A stretch of DNA of 8,031 nt from an uncultured Acetobacteraceae bacterium. Its GTDB lineage: Bacteria > Pseudomonadota > Alphaproteobacteria > Acetobacterales > Acetobacteraceae. Positions 6,701-8,031 of this stretch are shown here, one piece after another. The stretch lies in contig CALNAL010000367.1 of the NCBI GenBank assembly GCA_937874445.1, forward strand, positions 1 through 8,031, read 5' to 3'. The notes under the pieces were generated by a model. It worked only from the letters and a program-made list of their open reading frames with translations. It was not told the DNA's origin and searched no databases. Position 1 is the stretch's first letter, and every line of letters begins with the position of its first letter. Made by a program: the position numbers and the translations under genes.

Positions 6701-7822
6701 ATGACATATCTTGACGCGAACGCCACCGAAAAACTGCGCCCCGAAGCGCGTGAAGCCCTGCTGGCGGCCCTCGCGGTGACCGGCAATCCCTCCTCGGTCC
6801 ATGCGGCGGGCCGGGCGGCGCACCGGCTGCTCGAGGACTCCCGCGAGACCATCGCCGTCGCGTTCGGCGCGCGGGCGGCCGATGTGGTGCTGCTCTCCGG
6901 CGCCACCGAGGCCGACGCCCAGGCGATCGCGGCGCTGGGGACGGGGCGGCGGGTCATTCTCGGCGCCACCGAGCACGACGCGGTGCGCGCCGCCGCCCCC
7001 GGCGCCGAGATCCTGCCGGTGGACCGCCGGGGCGTGGCCGATCTCGACGCCCTGGCGCGGATGCTGGCGGAGGGCGGCCCGGCGCTGGTGTGCCTGATGG
7101 CCGCCAACAACGAGACCGGCACCCTCCAGCCGATCGCCGCGGCGGCGGAAATCTGCCGCGCCGCCGGGGCCTGGCTGCATGTGGACGCGGTGCAGGCGGC
7201 CGGGCGCCTGCCGCTCGACTTCGCCGCCCTGGGCGCGACCTCGATGGCGCTCTCCGGCCACAAGCTGGGCGGTCCGGCCGGGGCCGGGGCGCTGCTGGTG
7301 GCGCCGGCGCTGTCGGCGGGGTTCCGCCCGCTCGTCGCCGGCGGCGGACAGGAGCGCGGCCGGCGCGGAGGCACCCCGCCCCTGCCCGCCATCGCCGGTT
7401 TCGCCGCCGCCGCCCGCGCCGCCGTGGCCGGGCTCACCGACATGCCCCGCATCGCCGCCCTGCGCGATGCCCTCGAGGCCGAAGCCACCGCGGCCGGCGC
7501 GATGGTGATGGGGGCCGGCGCGCCGCGCATCGCCAACACCACCTGCCTCGCCCTGCCCGGGGTGGCGGCGCAGACCCAGGTGATCGCGCTGGACCTCGCC
7601 GGCGTGCAGGTCTCCGCCGGGGCCGCGTGCAGCTCGGGCAAGGTGGCCGAAAGCCACGTGCTGCGCGCCATGGACGCGGGGCCGCTCGCCGGAGAGGCAA
7701 TCCGCGTCTCGCTGTGCTGGGATGCGACAGAGGCCGATGTCGCGGCCTTCCTGCGCGCCTGGCACGACATGGCCGGACGGCTTTATCCGTCGGGAAAGCA
7801 AGGCAAGGCATCTTTTTCCTGA
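6701..7822 (+). CDS. Cysteine desulfurase family protein (NifS/IscS-like, class V aminotransferase fold)
   Basis: A PLP-dependent enzyme expected to take sulfur from L-cysteine as an enzyme persulfide for Fe-S cluster or tRNA thiolation pathways. Its 373 residues show YLDANAT at the start, GNPSSVH, SGATEAD (where most relatives have N or S at the last position), H92 in TEHDAV (PLP stacking), MAANNETG, HVDAVQAAGR (D162), SGHK with the PLP-binding K188, GGGQERGRRGGTPP, and SAGAACSSGK with the catalytic C310. All key residues are present. An in-frame TGA at 6677-6679 rules out a longer N-terminus. CGGGA about 10 nt upstream is only a modest ribosome site. The last residues (SGKQGKASFS) are unlike the family because they come from repeat copy 2, whose H1 loop contains the stop codon. 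It is a second-type desulfurase rather than a classic housekeeping IscS; partner proteins are not in the window. Confidence 0.9.
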   Translation: MTYLDANATEKLRPEAREALLAALAVTGNPSSVHAAGRAAHRLLEDSRETIAVAFGARAADVVLLSGATEADAQAIAALGTGRRVILGATEHDAVRAAAPGAEILPVDRRGVADLDALARMLAEGGPALVCLMAANNETGTLQPIAAAAEICRAAGAWLHVDAVQAAGRLPLDFAALGATSMALSGHKLGGPAGAGALLVAPALSAGFRPLVAGGGQERGRRGGTPPLPAIAGFAAAARAAVAGLTDMPRIAALRDALEAEATAAGAMVMGAGAPRIANTTCLALPGVAAQTQVIALDLAGVQVSAGAACSSGKVAESHVLRAMDAGPLAGEAIRVSLCWDATEADVAAFLRAWHDMAGRLYPSGKQGKASFS

Positions 7823-7936
7823 AGGAAAAAGAAGCAAAAAGGACTTTCCCCATTTGGCTCCGAGTCTGACCCGGGCGCGGAGCCAAACGAACAAAGCTTT
7901 CCTGGTTCTCCTTTCCCGAAAGGAGAACACCTTGCC
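7796..7936 (+). repeat. Three-hairpin dispersed repeat, copy 2
   Basis: Same element and orientation as 1585-1728. H1 has arms TCTTTTTCCT (7811-7820) and AGGAAAAAGA (7823-7832). H2 keeps a stem despite substitutions: TTTGGCTCCG (7853-7862) with CGGAGCCAAA (7878-7887). Here the outer three pairs are present and the inner part is weakened, the reverse of copy 1. H3 has arms at 7905-7914 and 7919-7928 with the same CCCG loop. The element overlaps the last ~27 bases of the cysteine desulfurase gene. Its left end carries an extra GCAAG-like duplication compared with copy 1 (AAGCAAGGCAAGG versus AAGCAAGG). Confidence 0.85.
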
Positions 7937-7996
7937 TTCCCTGCCAAACGGCGCCACGCCCGCGCGAGGGTCGCACGCGGAGAAGCTCGATATTAT

Positions 7997-8031
7997 ATGA
8001 GGCCCATGCCCTCCCCCGCGAGCCCCAACCG
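7997..8031 (+). CDS. Possible start of next gene, cut by window edge
   Basis: ATG at 7997 (or in frame at 8006) opens a frame that runs to the edge, beginning M-R-P-M-P-S-P-A-S-P-N. GGAGAA (7979-7984) is a plausible ribosome site 12 nt upstream. TATTAT (7991-7996) could instead be a -10 element, which would favour a later start. Only about 11 residues are visible, so no function can be read. A second cysteine desulfurase (IscS) would fit the context, because such genes often start with a short variable tail before a YLD motif; this is inference only. Confidence 0.3.
   Translation, partial: MRPMPSPASPN

Noticed and set aside
6566..7957. 463- and 467-codon - strand frames opposite the cysteine desulfurase
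   Set aside because: Shadows of a gene with intact K188, C310 and H92 motifs; the N-terminal part of the longer one is translated repeat.
1..8031. CRISPR array, insertion sequence, prophage or defence system
   Set aside because: No regularly spaced repeats, transposase, integrase, or defence-type domain is visible; genes are ordinary metabolic types apart from the two-copy repeat.

Overview
The window is GC-rich DNA with dense codon-third-position G/C and sparse intergenic space. Gene content points to an alphaproteobacterium, most likely in Acetobacteraceae/Rhodospirillales. That assignment is inferred from protein resemblance (COG2945-type hydrolase next to a NifS/IscS-type cysteine desulfurase, and an RquA-like protein) and not from a database comparison.

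Layout, left to right. (1) A secreted 5'-nucleotidase/metallophosphatase runs on the + strand from before the left edge to 1585. (2) A ~145-bp structured repeat (copy 1, about 1585-1728) fills the gap to a convergent gene pair on the - strand. (3) That pair is a pyridoxal-reductase-like aldo/keto reductase (pdxI/ydbC type, 4414-3557) followed 9 nt later by an S9-family serine peptidase (3547-1736). (4) A 222-bp divergent intergenic region leads to a + strand gene (4637-5386) that I read as rquA, the enzyme converting ubiquinone to rhodoquinone. (5) A 13-bp-stem terminator and a short tandem repeat separate it from a convergent alpha/beta hydrolase on the - strand (6171-5506). (6) A 529-bp stretch without a convincing gene leads to a + strand cysteine desulfurase family gene (6701-7822). 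(7) A second copy of the structured repeat (about 7796-7936) overlaps the end of that gene and supplies its stop codon. (8) A possible next gene starts just before the right edge.

How the genes relate: no single pathway links the window. The pdxI-S9 pair looks like a small operon. The rquA-like gene is monocistronic and would need only ubiquinone as substrate, so it can work alone; its product would support fumarate-reducing, low-oxygen respiration. The cysteine desulfurase probably belongs to an Fe-S or sulfur-transfer locus continuing to the right. PdxI (vitamin B6 salvage) and the PLP-dependent desulfurase share B6 chemistry, but I see no evidence that this is more than coincidence.

The most unusual items are the two-copy, three-hairpin repeat placed each time directly behind a + strand gene, and the rhodoquinone gene with its degenerate SAM motif and lower G+C.
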